A DNA stretch of 64,000 bases from Saprospiraceae bacterium (GCA_016714085.1 JADJNW010000007.1:1-64000), one strand, 5' to 3'. Positions 37,287 through 47,518 are shown, numbered from the stretch's first letter. A program made the numbers and translations. Notes: generated by a model not told the origin, from the letters alone.

Positions 37287-40163
37287 ATGGAAAAAAGTCA
37301 TGTAGATAAACTCTCCAAAAATCGGGAATATGTCTTGCTCAAAGGCATCAATGAAGCATTTTCGCAGTTGCTCCATCATGAAGATGAGACCACAGCGCTT
37401 TTCGAAGCGTTCAAAGTAATTTGTGAAATTTTCGGATGCGACGGTGTTTATCTGCTTCATTATCTTTCTTATACAGAAGAAAAACTCTCTACACAAGTCT
37501 ATTTCGCAATGCGGCAAGATGGGAAAGAATGGAAAATACTTCCCAAAAGTCGAATGGATTTTCCGTTAGAAGACGAACAGGTTCGAACGGGTACTTTCAA
37601 CTTCATCAAAGAAGATGACACGATCATCGCGCATCGACAAAATGCACCAGAGCAATTCAATTCGATATTAAAAGCGATGGAAATTGAGTCTCATTTTGTT
37701 CATAAAATAATGATTAATAAAGAGCTATGGGGGAGTATTTCATTTGTAAGTAAAACTTTCCAAAATCAATGGGTCAAGCCACCCATTAAAACACTGATTC
37801 CATTTATTAATACACTTGCTAATTTTTTGGCGCATAAACAAGCGGAGAACCTCCAATTGCAACAAAAACATCTCAGCGAAACGATTACTTCTACCATTCC
37901 TGACTGGATTTTGCTAGTAGACGTTAATAATCAAAAATTTACGTATAATAATATATCATATCCATTAATTGGTTTTTCTCAAGAAGAGGTGCCTGATCTT
38001 TTTATTTTTCTGATGAATAGATTGCATCCGGAAGATAAAAAAACTACTTATGCTTTCTTTGAAAGATTGGCAAATGCTTCTGACGGAGAAATTGTAGAGA
38101 AACGCTTTCGGCTCCAGCATAAAGAAGGCTATTGGCTGCATTTCCAGGAGCGGGCAAAGGTTTTTAGTCGCCTCCCCAATGGCAATATGAGTGAATATCT
38201 TGGTATTGTTCAGGATATTACAGATAACGTAAAAGCGCAATATAAACTCGAAGAAAGTGAACAGCGCTATCGCAATTTTATTTCACATAGTTTTGATGGC
38301 ATTTATTATATGAGATTTGAAAAGCCGATACCACTCAATTTAACTATTGACCAACAGGTAGATATGTATTATCAATACGGCTATATTGAGGAATGTAATG
38401 TTTCTTTCGCCCGAATGTACGGGTATGAAGATACATCCATATTAATAGGCTTGAGAGTGATAGATGTGCATGGTGGTGAGTATTTTGAATATAATAGAAA
38501 ATCTACATATGACTTTATTAAAAGCAATTATCAAGTAGCTAATTCTGAGACTGTTGAACATGATATAAATGGAAAAGAGATTTATCTTTTAAATCATGCG
38601 ATTGGCGACATAAGGGATGGACACTGTTTTGGGGTGTGGGGAACCCAGCAGGACATTACCGAACGCCGGAAAGCAGAAAGAGATTTGATAGAGAGTGAAA
38701 ACATCTTACGAGCCATGATGAATGCTATCCCCGATTTAAAATTCAGAATGACCAAAGAAGGATTTTATAAAGGTTATTTTGAGTCGGAATACGAAAATAT
38801 TTCACCTATTTCATCAGCATCCAGGTTCATAGGCAAACACCTCAAGGATGCCTTACCGCCTGATTTGGCTGAAGATCATTTGATTTTAATTCGTAATGCC
38901 ATCCGAGACAAGAAAATTCAGACGAATGAGTATTCTTTCATTTCTCCCTCGGGAGAAGTGCGGTATCGTGAATCGCGCGTAGCACCTATTAATGATAACG
39001 AAGTAGTAGCTGTGGTAAGGGATGTAACGGATCGTAAAAAAGCAGAGCAAGAACTAAAAGAAAGTCAAGAATTATTAAAAGCTATTGTAAATGCCTTGCC
39101 AGATTTGAAGTTTCGGATTAATAAAGATTTTATTTTTCTTGATTATTATGAGTCAGAAAACGAAAACGAGCCAACTTTGATCCCGCCCTCAGCCTTTTTG
39201 GGAAAAAGGTTGGATGAAGTACTACCTGATTCTATTACAAAATCCGGCATGAAGGCGATTGAAATGGCGCTTCTGTATAAAAATATTCAAACTTTTGAAT
39301 ATTTTTTGCCGATCAATGGCAAAATGCATTACTATGAAGGCAGGGTAAGCCCTATGAGCGAAGGCGAGGTGATCCTGGCAGTGCGCAATATTTCTGATCA
39401 AAGACAAACGCAAATGGAATTGCGCGAGAAACTGCGCGAACTTGATGAAAAAAATAAAGAATTGACCGCTTATATCGAATCCAATTCTCAGTTGGAAAAC
39501 TTCGCTTATATCGCTTCGCACGATCTCCGCGAGCCGGTGCGCACCATTCATAGCTTTGCACAATTGATTCAAAAAAATTACAATTCGATTTTGGATGAAA
39601 AGGGGATGAATTATCTTCAGTTTATCATTAACGGTGCAGAAAATATGAATTTCCTGATCGAAGACCTGCTGACCTATTCACGAGTGAGCAGTGAAGAAAT
39701 TGTTTTTGAATCGATTGAATTACCTAAGCTGGTTCATGATGTTATAAAAAATCTTACATCTTTTATCCTTGAAAATGAAGCAGATATTTATTTATCTTTT
39801 ATGCCAGATAATATAATCGCTAATCGCATTCGCATCAAGCAATTATTTCAGAATTTGATTGTGAATGCCATTAAGTTTCATCGAGAAGGCCTATCTCCTA
39901 AAATTCACATCAGTGGCGTCGATCACGACGAATACTGGCTTTTTGAAATGAAAGATAATGGAATCGGCATTCCACCGGAAATGCAAGACAAAATTTTCCA
40001 GTTATTCAAGAAAATTCATCGACATAAGCAATATCCCGGCACTGGCATTGGCCTGGCGCTTTGCAAACGAATCATCGAGCAGCATGGCGGCGAAATATGG
40101 GTGGAATCAACTGTCGGCAAGGGCAGTTCGTTTTATTTTACCATCAAGAAAAGCTTGGGCTAA
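37287..40163 (+). CDS. Multi-PAS sensor histidine kinase
   Basis: A 958-aa protein without membrane segments, hence a cytoplasmic sensor. A GAF-like domain (about 15-185) is followed by four PAS domains (about 195-320, 325-460, 465-590 and 590-705), a coiled coil (QMELREKLRELDEKNKELTA), a HisKA domain with the phospho-accepting His in YIASHDLREPVRTIHSFAQL, and a HATPase domain (NLIVNAIKFHR; DNGIGIPPEMQ; GTGIGLALCKRI). The DLREPVR form is that of phytochrome-type kinases. No response regulator is adjacent, so it is an orphan kinase. I prefer the ATG at 37287 to a TTG at 37278. Confidence 0.94.
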   Translation: MEKSHVDKLSKNREYVLLKGINEAFSQLLHHEDETTALFEAFKVICEIFGCDGVYLLHYLSYTEEKLSTQVYFAMRQDGKEWKILPKSRMDFPLEDEQVRTGTFNFIKEDDTIIAHRQNAPEQFNSILKAMEIESHFVHKIMINKELWGSISFVSKTFQNQWVKPPIKTLIPFINTLANFLAHKQAENLQLQQKHLSETITSTIPDWILLVDVNNQKFTYNNISYPLIGFSQEEVPDLFIFLMNRLHPEDKKTTYAFFERLANASDGEIVEKRFRLQHKEGYWLHFQERAKVFSRLPNGNMSEYLGIVQDITDNVKAQYKLEESEQRYRNFISHSFDGIYYMRFEKPIPLNLTIDQQVDMYYQYGYIEECNVSFARMYGYEDTSILIGLRVIDVHGGEYFEYNRKSTYDFIKSNYQVANSETVEHDINGKEIYLLNHAIGDIRDGHCFGVWGTQQDITERRKAERDLIESENILRAMMNAIPDLKFRMTKEGFYKGYFESEYENISPISSASRFIGKHLKDALPPDLAEDHLILIRNAIRDKKIQTNEYSFISPSGEVRYRESRVAPINDNEVVAVVRDVTDRKKAEQELKESQELLKAIVNALPDLKFRINKDFIFLDYYESENENEPTLIPPSAFLGKRLDEVLPDSITKSGMKAIEMALLYKNIQTFEYFLPINGKMHYYEGRVSPMSEGEVILAVRNISDQRQTQMELREKLRELDEKNKELTAYIESNSQLENFAYIASHDLREPVRTIHSFAQLIQKNYNSILDEKGMNYLQFIINGAENMNFLIEDLLTYSRVSSEEIVFESIELPKLVHDVIKNLTSFILENEADIYLSFMPDNIIANRIRIKQLFQNLIVNAIKFHREGLSPKIHISGVDHDEYWLFEMKDNGIGIPPEMQDKIFQLFKKIHRHKQYPGTGIGLALCKRIIEQHGGEIWVESTVGKGSSFYFTIKKSLG

Positions 40164-40177
40164 ATCCTTGAAATTTT

Positions 40178-40879
40178 TTAAAAATCAGCAATGGCAATTG
40201 TTGCCATACTTAATTTTGTTCCCGGTATCTCCAAAATCCGCATTCCACAGGCTTCGAGCGTAGCGCCAGTCGTCATTACATCATCCACAAGAAGAATATG
40301 TTTGTCTTGTAAGGCTTTTGAATCGTTGACTGCAAATACTTCCAATACATTTTCCAAGCGCTCGGTGCGTGATTTATGGGTCTGCGTTTCTGTAAAAGCC
40401 TTGCGTATCAAGGCATTTTTCATCCAAGGTTTCCCCATCGCTTCTGCCATGCCCATTGCGAAAAGCGCACTTTGATTATATCCCCGCAATCGTTCTTTCC
40501 TGGGATGCAGCGGCACAGGAACAAGGAGGTCAATCGCTTTGAATTGCTCGGATTGCTTGAGCTGAGCGCCATACCATTGCCCCAGCCGAATACCAATTTC
40601 TCGTTTGCCAAGATATTTTAATCGGTGAATCAACTCTTGCACCCTGCCGCCTTTGATAAAATGATACAAAGCAGCGCCATTTTCTATGGAAATTCTACCC
40701 CAAAACCGCTCTGTGAATGGGTTTTCTTTTTCCAAATGAAAATTCGTTTTTGGCAATTTGTGTTGGCATCGCAAACAAATAATTTCCCCATGTGCAGGCG
40801 CGTGATCGCTGCAAGCCATGCAAAGATTGGGGTACAGCAGACTTACCAGGTCATTTAAATAAGATATAAACGGCGTCAT
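40178..40879 (-). CDS. ComF family protein (phosphoribosyltransferase-like)
   Basis: A 233-aa protein. The N-terminal zinc-ribbon-like part has two Cys pairs (NLCMACSDHAP and IICLRCQHKLP). The C-terminal phosphoribosyltransferase-type domain has LVPVPLHPRKERLRGYNQSA and the PRPP loop HILLVDDVMTTGATLEACG. In competent bacteria ComF supports DNA uptake; elsewhere it is widespread with unclear role. It converges on the kinase gene with a 14-bp gap. Confidence 0.94.
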   Translation of the reverse strand: MTPFISYLNDLVSLLYPNLCMACSDHAPAHGEIICLRCQHKLPKTNFHLEKENPFTERFWGRISIENGAALYHFIKGGRVQELIHRLKYLGKREIGIRLGQWYGAQLKQSEQFKAIDLLVPVPLHPRKERLRGYNQSALFAMGMAEAMGKPWMKNALIRKAFTETQTHKSRTERLENVLEVFAVNDSKALQDKHILLVDDVMTTGATLEACGMRILEIPGTKLSMATIAIADF

Positions 40880-41009
40880 AGCAAAAACAATTTTAATTTT
40901 TGGAACTTATCGCTATTTTTGACGCGTAATGAGGAGTTTGTCACAAGAAAATTTGGCAAAAAGGGATGAAATGCAGTTTCTATATGGTAAAATGCAAATT
41001 TGAGTACAC

Positions 41010-41045
41010 AAAAAACGTCTGCCCTACAAAAGCAAGACAGACGCA
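41010..41045 (-). terminator. Terminator of htrA
   Basis: The minus-strand stem GCGTCTG / CAGACG with a loop of about 16 nt is followed by TTTTTT. It is preceded by AAGTTGGTTTTT (41070-41059), the same 12-mer found before the terminator at 9627-9663. Confidence 0.8.
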
Positions 41046-41141
41046 TCAAAACAAAACGAAAAACCAACTTTAAACAAGTCTTTTATAACGAATTAACTAT
41101 TATACCAAGATTTTTGTTGCAAGTTAATTGTTAAGAATTTC

Positions 41142-42307
41142 TTAACGGGGCTTTGTACTATCTGACTTCAGTTTCACAGGAATTTCTTTTACTTTGCCTT
41201 GACGGTTGACTGTCAAGCTCAACACATCACCTACTTTCGCTCTTCCTACAATTTCCTGCAATTCTGGCACATTTTTCACAGTACGACCATCTACCGCAGT
41301 GATCACATCTTTAGGCAGGATGCCTGCATACTGCGCGGAACTGCCGTCCATCACACTATCAATCACCACGCCTTGTGATATGTTCAATCCAAGTTCTTTA
41401 GCATAATCACTGTCCAAGTCGCCAATATTGACGCCGAGTAGCGGGCGATGGTATTCACCCGATTCGATGATATCATCTACGATGCGCTTCATCAAATTCA
41501 CCGGAATGGCAAAGCTATAGCCCTGGAAAGAGCCAGTACGCGTAGCAATGGCAGTATTGATACCAAGCAAACGACCTTGTGCATCTACCAAAGCGCCGCC
41601 ACTGTTTCCGGGATTTACAGCTGCATCTGTCTGGATAAAGGCTTCAATGGCTGAGCCGCCACCTAATAGGTTGATACTCCTGCCTTTAGCGCTGATGATA
41701 CCCGCAGTAACGGTAGAAGTCAAATTGAAAGGATTACCAACAGCTAAGACCCATTCGCCCACTTTGGCATTATCGGAATCTGCTAAATCGATTGCAGGAA
41801 AGCCATTCCCTTCGATTTTAATAACAGCCATATCGGTCTTCTCGTCGCGGCCAATAAGTTTTGCTTTAAATTTACGATTATCATAAAGTGTAACTTCCAG
41901 TTCATCAGCAAATTCTACCACATGATTATTTGTAATAATATAACCATCGGAAGAATAAATGACACCTGAGCCCGTGCCTTGCTGGGGCCCTTCGCGCAAG
42001 AAATCATCGCCAAAGAAGAAGCGGAAAGGATTGAAATCCTCGTCTTTTGGGGTATCTCGCTGAGCAGTTTTTGCGAAGCTGAGGCAGCGATATGTACTAC
42101 AGAGGGCATCGCCTTGGAGGCAGCTTCTGTGAAGTCAAATGGAATATTGTTAATACTTGGTTTTACGTTGGAGTAAGCCGGCAGATTTACTTGTTGTGCA
42201 AAGGTGTCGGATATTGCTGGAGTCGTTTTTGGTAAAAGGTACACACCACCTAAGGTGACCAATCCACCGATCATGCCGGCGATTATCAAAGAAAATATCT
42301 GCTTCAT
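41142..42307 (-). CDS. htrA: HtrA/Deg-type periplasmic serine protease (frameshifted)
   Basis: From the ATG at 42307 there is a signal anchor (MKQIFSLIIAGMIGGLVTLG), then AASKAMPSVVHIAAS. After one added base near 42045-42052 the frame runs on through FNPFRFFFGDDFLREGPQQG, GSGVIYSSDGYIITNNHVV (catalytic His), DEKTDMAVIKI (Asp) and DAAVNPGNSGGALVDAQG (Ser), and one PDZ domain (QYAGILPKDVITAVDGRTV). About 388 aa in all. It degrades or refolds damaged envelope proteins. A single PDZ domain suggests a DegS/DegQ-like form. Confidence 0.93.
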
Positions 42308-42447
42308 ATTTTCGTTAGTTTTGTTATTTTGACCAATATTTGCTCTAAAAAATTTATTTATTTTCAGAAAATAGACAATGAAAATAACCACAAATCCCAA
42401 ACCATTGTTACCCTTAAAAATCTATTTAACAGGAAATTAACAGCAGC

Positions 42448-43083
42448 TTGAATCAAGGTGAAAAACAGCTAGTGATAATACCTTCGGGTGAAACAACAGC
42501 AGGAAATCATTCCAATCATATTAACGTAAATCTGGAAGCAGAATTGCGCCCCGAAACTGCGCTTGAGCGACAATTGCTACAAATACCCGATTTTGTAAAA
42601 GGTTTGCTTTGGGGAATTCCACGTTATGGGCATCCTGAAGGAGAAGTGTATAAGCACGTACGAGAAGTGTTGGATAATATTGATAAGCTCAAAATTGACC
42701 CAATTTCCAGAGAACGCTTGCGTCTGACAGCCTTTGCTCATGATACTTTCAAATACATAGAAGACAAAAGCATACCCCGCGATTGGAGTAAGCATCACGG
42801 CATTTGTGCGCGACGATTTATGCAGGATTTTACAAATGATTCTATCGTACTCGACCTTATTGAGCATCACGACGAAGCCTACTACAGTTGGCGCTGTATT
42901 CATTTACTAAATCAAAGCACCGAAGGCACTACGCGGCTACTACAGTTGCGGGAGCATATGAGTGAAAACCTTCAATTGTATTATCTTTTTTTTAAATGCG
43001 ATACTCGTACCGGAGACAAGAATCCTGCTCCACTTCGCTGGTTTGAGAATGTAGTCAAGGATATTGAATTGGTACATTTTTGA
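42448..43083 (+). CDS. HD-domain phosphohydrolase-like protein
   Basis: A 211-aa cytoplasmic protein. The metal-binding pattern of the HD fold is visible: YKHVREVLDNID, LRLTAFAHDTFKYIED (His-Asp), SKHHGICARRFM (His-His) and DLIEHHDEAYYSWR. Such proteins hydrolyse nucleotides or phosphomonoesters. The only possible start near the N-terminus is the TTG at 42448. It is divergent from htrA. Confidence 0.75.
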   Translation: MNQGEKQLVIIPSGETTAGNHSNHINVNLEAELRPETALERQLLQIPDFVKGLLWGIPRYGHPEGEVYKHVREVLDNIDKLKIDPISRERLRLTAFAHDTFKYIEDKSIPRDWSKHHGICARRFMQDFTNDSIVLDLIEHHDEAYYSWRCIHLLNQSTEGTTRLLQLREHMSENLQLYYLFFKCDTRTGDKNPAPLRWFENVVKDIELVHF

Positions 43084-43136
43084 TACTGGCTTCTGCTTGC
43101 TTGCTTCTTGTCGCTTGCTGCTTGCGGCTGGGTCTA
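43084..43136. repeat. Word-like repeat (GCTTGCTTG type)
   Basis: A tract such as CTGCTTGCTTGCTTCTTG, GCTTGCTGCTTGCGGCTG, of the same family as 7205-7300. It follows the HD-domain gene directly. Confidence 0.55.
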
Positions 43137-43276
43137 ATAAACTCCTCAATTTTTCAACAAAATCAATATTTCCAAAGAAATTTTATTCATTTTATAATAT
43201 TTAGGAAACTTTTCTTGACCAAATGAAGTTGGACACTTCGTCAATGTAGCGTCCTAATAAATTAACGAAAAAACCA

Positions 43277-43284
43277 TACCTTTG
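43277..43284 (+). promoter_or_regulatory. -7 promoter element of the second ECF sigma gene
   Basis: TACCTTTG, identical to the rpmH -7 element, is only 2 bp before the ATG at 43287 and 8 bp before a second ATG at 43293. Transcription would begin near the second ATG, giving a leaderless or nearly leaderless mRNA. Confidence 0.45.
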
Positions 43285-43286
43285 CC

Positions 43287-43877
43287 ATGGTAATGACGCA
43301 GGATAATCAAACTAAGCGCTACGAACGTGTTTTTGAGGAAGAATTCTTACCTCAAATAGACGCTTTGTACACCTTCGCTTACCACCTAACCTACAACGAG
43401 GAAGACGCCAACGACCTGGTACAGGAAACGTACATGAAGGCCTTTCGCTTCATTGACAAGTACAAAGAAGGCACCAACGCCAAAGCCTGGCTATTCAAAA
43501 TCCTGAAAAATGCCTTTATCAACCAATACCGTCGCCGCACCAAGCAGCCGACGCAGGTGGACTATGAGGACATTACCAGCTACCAGGAGGGCGATGAAGA
43601 TTCCAACATTTCCGGCTACGCGGACTTGCGCGAGGAGATGTTCCAGACGATGATGGGCGATGAGGTGACCAACGCGATCAATGCACTTCCAGTGGACTTT
43701 CGGGTGGTGATTCTACTCTGTGATATTGAAGGCTTTACGTATGAGGAAATTTCCAAAATTCTGGATATTCCGATTGGTACGGTTCGGTCAAGACTGCACC
43801 GGGCTCGTAATATGCTCAAGGATAAATTGCGGGAATACGCGCAATCATTGGGCTACGGCAAGGAAGAGGAGGAATGA
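43287..43877 (+). CDS. ECF-type sigma factor (SigX/RpoE-like)
   Basis: A 196-aa sigma factor. Region 2: YTFAYHLTYNEEDANDLVQE and TYMKAFRFIDKYKEGTNAKA, WLFKILKNAFINQYRRR. Region 4: LPVDFRVVILLCDIEGFTYE, EISKILDIPIGTVRSRLHRA, RNMLKDKL. It matches the conserved general ECF sigma of Bacteroidota. The gene is GC-richer than its flanks, with many -acc/-agg codons. A small anti-sigma-like gene follows after a 320-bp gap. The second in-frame ATG (43293) may be the true start given the promoter position. Confidence 0.94.
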   Translation: MVMTQDNQTKRYERVFEEEFLPQIDALYTFAYHLTYNEEDANDLVQETYMKAFRFIDKYKEGTNAKAWLFKILKNAFINQYRRRTKQPTQVDYEDITSYQEGDEDSNISGYADLREEMFQTMMGDEVTNAINALPVDFRVVILLCDIEGFTYEEISKILDIPIGTVRSRLHRARNMLKDKLREYAQSLGYGKEEEE

Positions 43878-44197
43878 TTCGGGGACTTGGAGACTCAGAG
43901 GCTAGGTGACCCAGAGAGCAATGACTCGGAGATTTAATGATTTGCAAGAATTGATTGATTTATGATATAATTATTAAATTATTATTAAAATAAACCCTTA
44001 TTATTAACGCGCTGCTTCGACAGCATTTATTCGTTTTTAAAATAATATAAAAATATATGCTGCACCGACGGATACAATACGCATGGTTTCACTGCTTCTG
44101 TACGTTCGCGTATCGAGGATGGCGACCACCGTTTGTACCCGACGGTTGCACCTGTAACTGAACGAATGGATCGCTCGAGTAGCATAAAATTTCAATA
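43878..44197. other. Gap between sigma and anti-sigma genes
   Basis: The first 60 bp are a word-like repeat (GGAGACTCAGAGG, GGTGACCCAGAG, ACTCGGAGAT) matching the one at 5978-6022. Then comes AT-rich DNA, and from 44055 a GC-richer stretch with words such as CACCGACGG and CCCGACGGTTGCACC. No gene is seen. The gap is odd because such sigma/anti-sigma pairs are usually adjacent. Confidence 0.5.
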
Positions 44198-44440
44198 ATG
44201 ATGAGAGATCATAACTATCAGGATCTGGTCAGAAAAGTGACGATGTACTTGGATAATGAGCTGACCGAAAGCGCCGAAATGGAGCTACTCAAAGAGATCA
44301 AAGCCAATCCGGCATATTTGGAAATCCTCAGTAAAGAGCAATCATTCCGAGAATTTATCAAGAGCAAAATCCACCGCCGAAAACCCTCTCCCGCGCTCGT
44401 TCAATCCATCAAAGAGAAAATCCGCATCGCCCCAGCCTGA
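44198..44440 (+). CDS. Small anti-sigma factor without zinc ligands
   Basis: An 80-aa protein, VTMYLDNELTESAEMELLKE, QSFREFIKSKIHRRKPSP, ALVQSIKEKIR. This fits the short anti-sigma proteins encoded next to the conserved ECF sigma factor of Bacteroidota. Those I recall have a zinc-binding HxxxCxxC centre, but this one has no Cys at all (KANPAYLEILSKEQ in the place of the Cys pair). It would bind sigma region 2/4 without a redox or zinc switch. Confidence 0.75.
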   Translation: MMRDHNYQDLVRKVTMYLDNELTESAEMELLKEIKANPAYLEILSKEQSFREFIKSKIHRRKPSPALVQSIKEKIRIAPA

Positions 44441-44637
44441 GTTTCTCGTCAAATATTAATCTTTAGCGATCATATAAGCGTATCTGTTGTTGAGTTCGTC
44501 AACAGCACAGGTATTTTATTGTGATTGTCTGTATTTTGTTAATTTTTTAGTTGACAACAAGCTCTTTTTGTTAAAATCCAAGAATAAAGTTGTTGGATTA
44601 CGGTGTAATTTTCTATTTTTAGAATAAAAATTGCGCC

Positions 44638-45200
44638 ATGAAAATCAGAGTCTTATTTATAATAATCATTGGATTATGCGCGCAGCATCTTATCGCGCAA
44701 ATCGAATTTACCGATAACTTCCGCCACCTTATTGAAAATGCCGGAATAGACTTCTACGAACCGACCGAAGGCAGCTATAAAGAAGTCAAATTGCAAAAAC
44801 ATACCTTTCAACCTTGCGATTTTGGTATCCGCTCGCGCCGCGAAAAGCTGGAAATCCGCTATTTGGTAGCGCCTTACAGTGAGCATAATATTGCATTCAA
44901 AGCGCCTCATGTCGAGTGCTTTCGGATGGTGAGCAATCTTGCTACCAATGAAGAAGATGCTGCCATTACTTCCCTGATTATCAGCGAAGATGAATTGAAA
45001 GAAAACTTTAATGCGGATTGGGGCAAAATTTATTTTTCCAACCCAAAGATAGCTTCAGCGATCGCGCCCATTGCAAAATGCTGGCTCTTTATTCCGAAGG
45101 CAAAGGCATGGCTTTGGTATTCTTCTTGTTCGACGAGCCTTCCAGAGATTTGGACAATCGGTCTTTGGCGCTGCGATTCAAGGATGAGGCTAATAATTGA
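44638..45200 (+). CDS. Secreted protein of unknown function (frameshifted)
   Basis: A signal peptide (MKIRVLFIIIIGLCAQHLIA) and then a small domain with FQPCDFGIRSRREKLEIRYL and PHVECFRMVSNLATNEEDA. The frame breaks at the T5 run 45033-45037. With six T it continues GKIYFFQPKDSFSDRAHCKM, LALYSEGKGMALVFFLFDEP and stops at 45200, about 187 aa. The repaired C-terminus has the character of a folded protein, while the unrepaired one (KCWLFIPKAKAWLWYSSC) does not. I do not recognise the family. Confidence 0.75.
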
Positions 45201-45372
45201 TGCTGTTTTCTGATTATTTTACTTGAAATAAAATGATAAATATTGGAATGTGTTGTAGCTTGATTTAGAACTTCTTGTAAAGAAAAATCTAAGAACTAAT
45301 AACCAACAACCAGTGACCGGCAACAAGTAACCGATTTCCAAATTACCTTTACTCCCTAAAATCACCTAACCA

Positions 45373-46800
45373 ATGGAACCTATCAGCGTATTCGATATGC
45401 TCAAGATCGGCGTAGGCCCATCCAGTTCGCATACCCTCGGGCCTTGGCGTGCCGCCGAGCGTTTTGTACAAGAATTGCAGGAGCAAGGCTTACTCGAACA
45501 AACCAGTCGTGTGGAAGTGGATTTATATGGTTCGCTGGCGCTTACCGGCAAAGGTCACGGCACCGATGTAGCGATTATGCTGGGTTTGAATGGCGAAGAC
45601 CCTGTCACGATTGATCCATTAGAAGTAAAAAATATTCCTTTTCAAATTCAATCCGAGCAGCAAATCCATTTAGGTGGCAAAAAGATTATTCATTTCGAGC
45701 CGCAACATGATATTCATTTTCATTATGCTAATGCTCTACCTTTTCATCCAAATGGCGTAACATTTACTGCTTATGATAATTCTATTCACTCTTCTTTACA
45801 TCAAGCTACTTATTTTTCGATTGGTGGTGGTTTTGTAGTAAAAGAAGGCGAAACCTCAAGTCGGGAGCCAGTGCAATTGCCTTGCCCCGTTAATCATGGT
45901 CGGGAATTATTAAAATGGTGTGGTCAATACGAAGGCTGTATCGCTGATATCGTTTGGAAAAATGAGCAAACCTGGCGCAGCAAAGAGGAGATTCGACGCG
46001 GATTATTACAAATTTGGGATGTAATGTTACATTGTATTTACATTGGGTGTCATACGGAAGGTATGCTGCCTGGCGGTTTGAATGTAACGCGTCGTGCAGC
46101 GAGTATTTACAAAAAATTAATAGGGGATGTAAATTATGATAGAATTGATGAATGGATATATCATGTTAAAAATTGCCGCCCGGAATTTTCCAGGATTGTA
46201 AAATGGATTGGCTGCTTTGCGATGGCGGTGAATGAAGAAAATGCCAATTTCGGTAAGGTGGTCACTGCACCTACCAATGGCGCAGCGGGCGTCATTCCTG
46301 CGGTTTTGATGTATTATTATTGTTTCTCAGGTGAGGAAGTCGGCGAGGATGAAATCATCAAATTCTTGCTTGTAGCAGGCGAAGTGGGCAGCATTTTCAA
46401 AAAAGGCTCGACCATTTCAGCGGCGATGGGCGGTTGTCAGGCAGAGATTGGCGTCAGTTCGGCGATGGCGGCGGCGGCGCTCACCGAATGCCTTGGCGGT
46501 AGTCCGGCACAAGCCTTGATGGCGGCGGAGATTGCGATGGAACATCACTTGGGCTTGACCTGCGACCCTGTGGGCGGACTCGTGCAAGTGCCTTGTATCG
46601 AACGCAACTCGATGGGCGCGGTGAAAGCCATTACTGCTGCGAATATTGCCTTGGACAGCGATCCCGCCAAAGCCAAAGTCTCGCTCGACGATGTAATCAA
46701 AACCATGTGGGAAACCGCGCAGGATATGCATCATAAATATAAAGAAACCTCGCTCGGTGGACTGGCAGTAAATATTCCGATTTTTGTGCCGGAGTGTTAA
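45373..46800 (+). CDS. sdaA: L-serine ammonia-lyase (single-chain, iron-sulfur type)
   Basis: A 475-aa enzyme that deaminates L-serine to pyruvate and ammonia. The N-terminal beta domain has SVFDMLKIGVGPSSSHTLGP. The C-terminal alpha domain has VVTAPTNGAAGVIPAVLMYY, ISAAMGGCQAEIGVSSAMAA and HHLGLTCDPVGGLVQVPCIE, with the Cys residues that bind the [4Fe-4S] cluster. Upstream (45295-45345) is a word-like repeat (CCAACAACCAGTGACCGGC). Confidence 0.97.
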   Translation: MEPISVFDMLKIGVGPSSSHTLGPWRAAERFVQELQEQGLLEQTSRVEVDLYGSLALTGKGHGTDVAIMLGLNGEDPVTIDPLEVKNIPFQIQSEQQIHLGGKKIIHFEPQHDIHFHYANALPFHPNGVTFTAYDNSIHSSLHQATYFSIGGGFVVKEGETSSREPVQLPCPVNHGRELLKWCGQYEGCIADIVWKNEQTWRSKEEIRRGLLQIWDVMLHCIYIGCHTEGMLPGGLNVTRRAASIYKKLIGDVNYDRIDEWIYHVKNCRPEFSRIVKWIGCFAMAVNEENANFGKVVTAPTNGAAGVIPAVLMYYYCFSGEEVGEDEIIKFLLVAGEVGSIFKKGSTISAAMGGCQAEIGVSSAMAAAALTECLGGSPAQALMAAEIAMEHHLGLTCDPVGGLVQVPCIERNSMGAVKAITAANIALDSDPAKAKVSLDDVIKTMWETAQDMHHKYKETSLGGLAVNIPIFVPEC

Positions 46801-46829
46801 AAATGATATTAATAGAATAAAAAAATCTT

Positions 46830-46837
46830 TAATTTTG
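46830..46837 (+). promoter_or_regulatory. -7 promoter element before a small membrane protein gene
   Basis: TAATTTTG, a match to TAnnTTTG, 23 bp before the ATG at 46860. Confidence 0.45.
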
Positions 46838-46859
46838 TAAAAAAACTAAATAACCAATC

Positions 46860-47279
46860 ATGGAAAATAGTAATAATAACCTTAATACTTTCAGAATATT
46901 ATTCTTGGTACAAGGCATTCTAGTTTTGCTTTGCTCCCTATTTTTTGTTTTTTACGCATTTATGGGCGTATTCTTTACTGATATTATTGAATCAAGTGGA
47001 GAGGAATTAGATACGATGCCGTTTAACCCCGGCTCTCTCTTCGTGGCCATAGGCTCTATTGGCTTTTTCATTACCATTGCGCTTGGGATCGTGACTTTAT
47101 TTGCATCCAAGTATCTGAAAGAAATTCGGAATTACAACTTTATATTTGTAGTCGCCATTTTAAATTGTTTCACAGGCGTTCTTGGCATTTTGTTGGGCGT
47201 ATTTACACTTGTTGAATTAAATAAACCGCATATCAAAGCATTATTTAATAGTGTGGAAGCTGATAGCTTTCAAGTATAA
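46860..47279 (+). CDS. Small integral membrane protein, unknown
   Basis: A 139-aa protein with three hydrophobic segments (ILFLVQGILVLLCSLFFVF; SIGFFITIALGIVTLFAS; IFVVAILNCFTGVLGILLGV) and an Asn-rich N-terminus. The plan resembles DUF4064-type proteins. I cannot name a function. It follows sdaA by 59 bp but has its own promoter element. Confidence 0.75.
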   Translation: MENSNNNLNTFRILFLVQGILVLLCSLFFVFYAFMGVFFTDIIESSGEELDTMPFNPGSLFVAIGSIGFFITIALGIVTLFASKYLKEIRNYNFIFVVAILNCFTGVLGILLGVFTLVELNKPHIKALFNSVEADSFQV

Positions 47280-47518
47280 TTCAAATATATATATGCACTT
47301 TCTAAATAAATGGCAGTGAGTACTCGAATTTTTGTATTGGCATGTTGACATCCTTTGTGTGGTATAGAACGCTGGGATATAAAGAGAAAAAATAGTAGCT
47401 ATAATAGAAGTAAACGCCATATAATAACGAAAGACCAACGTGAGTGTATATGTTTATGCCTTCCATTCGGTCGGTACAGGCATACAGTTTCGCGGTATCT
47501 GTTAAAAAATCAGTAAAA

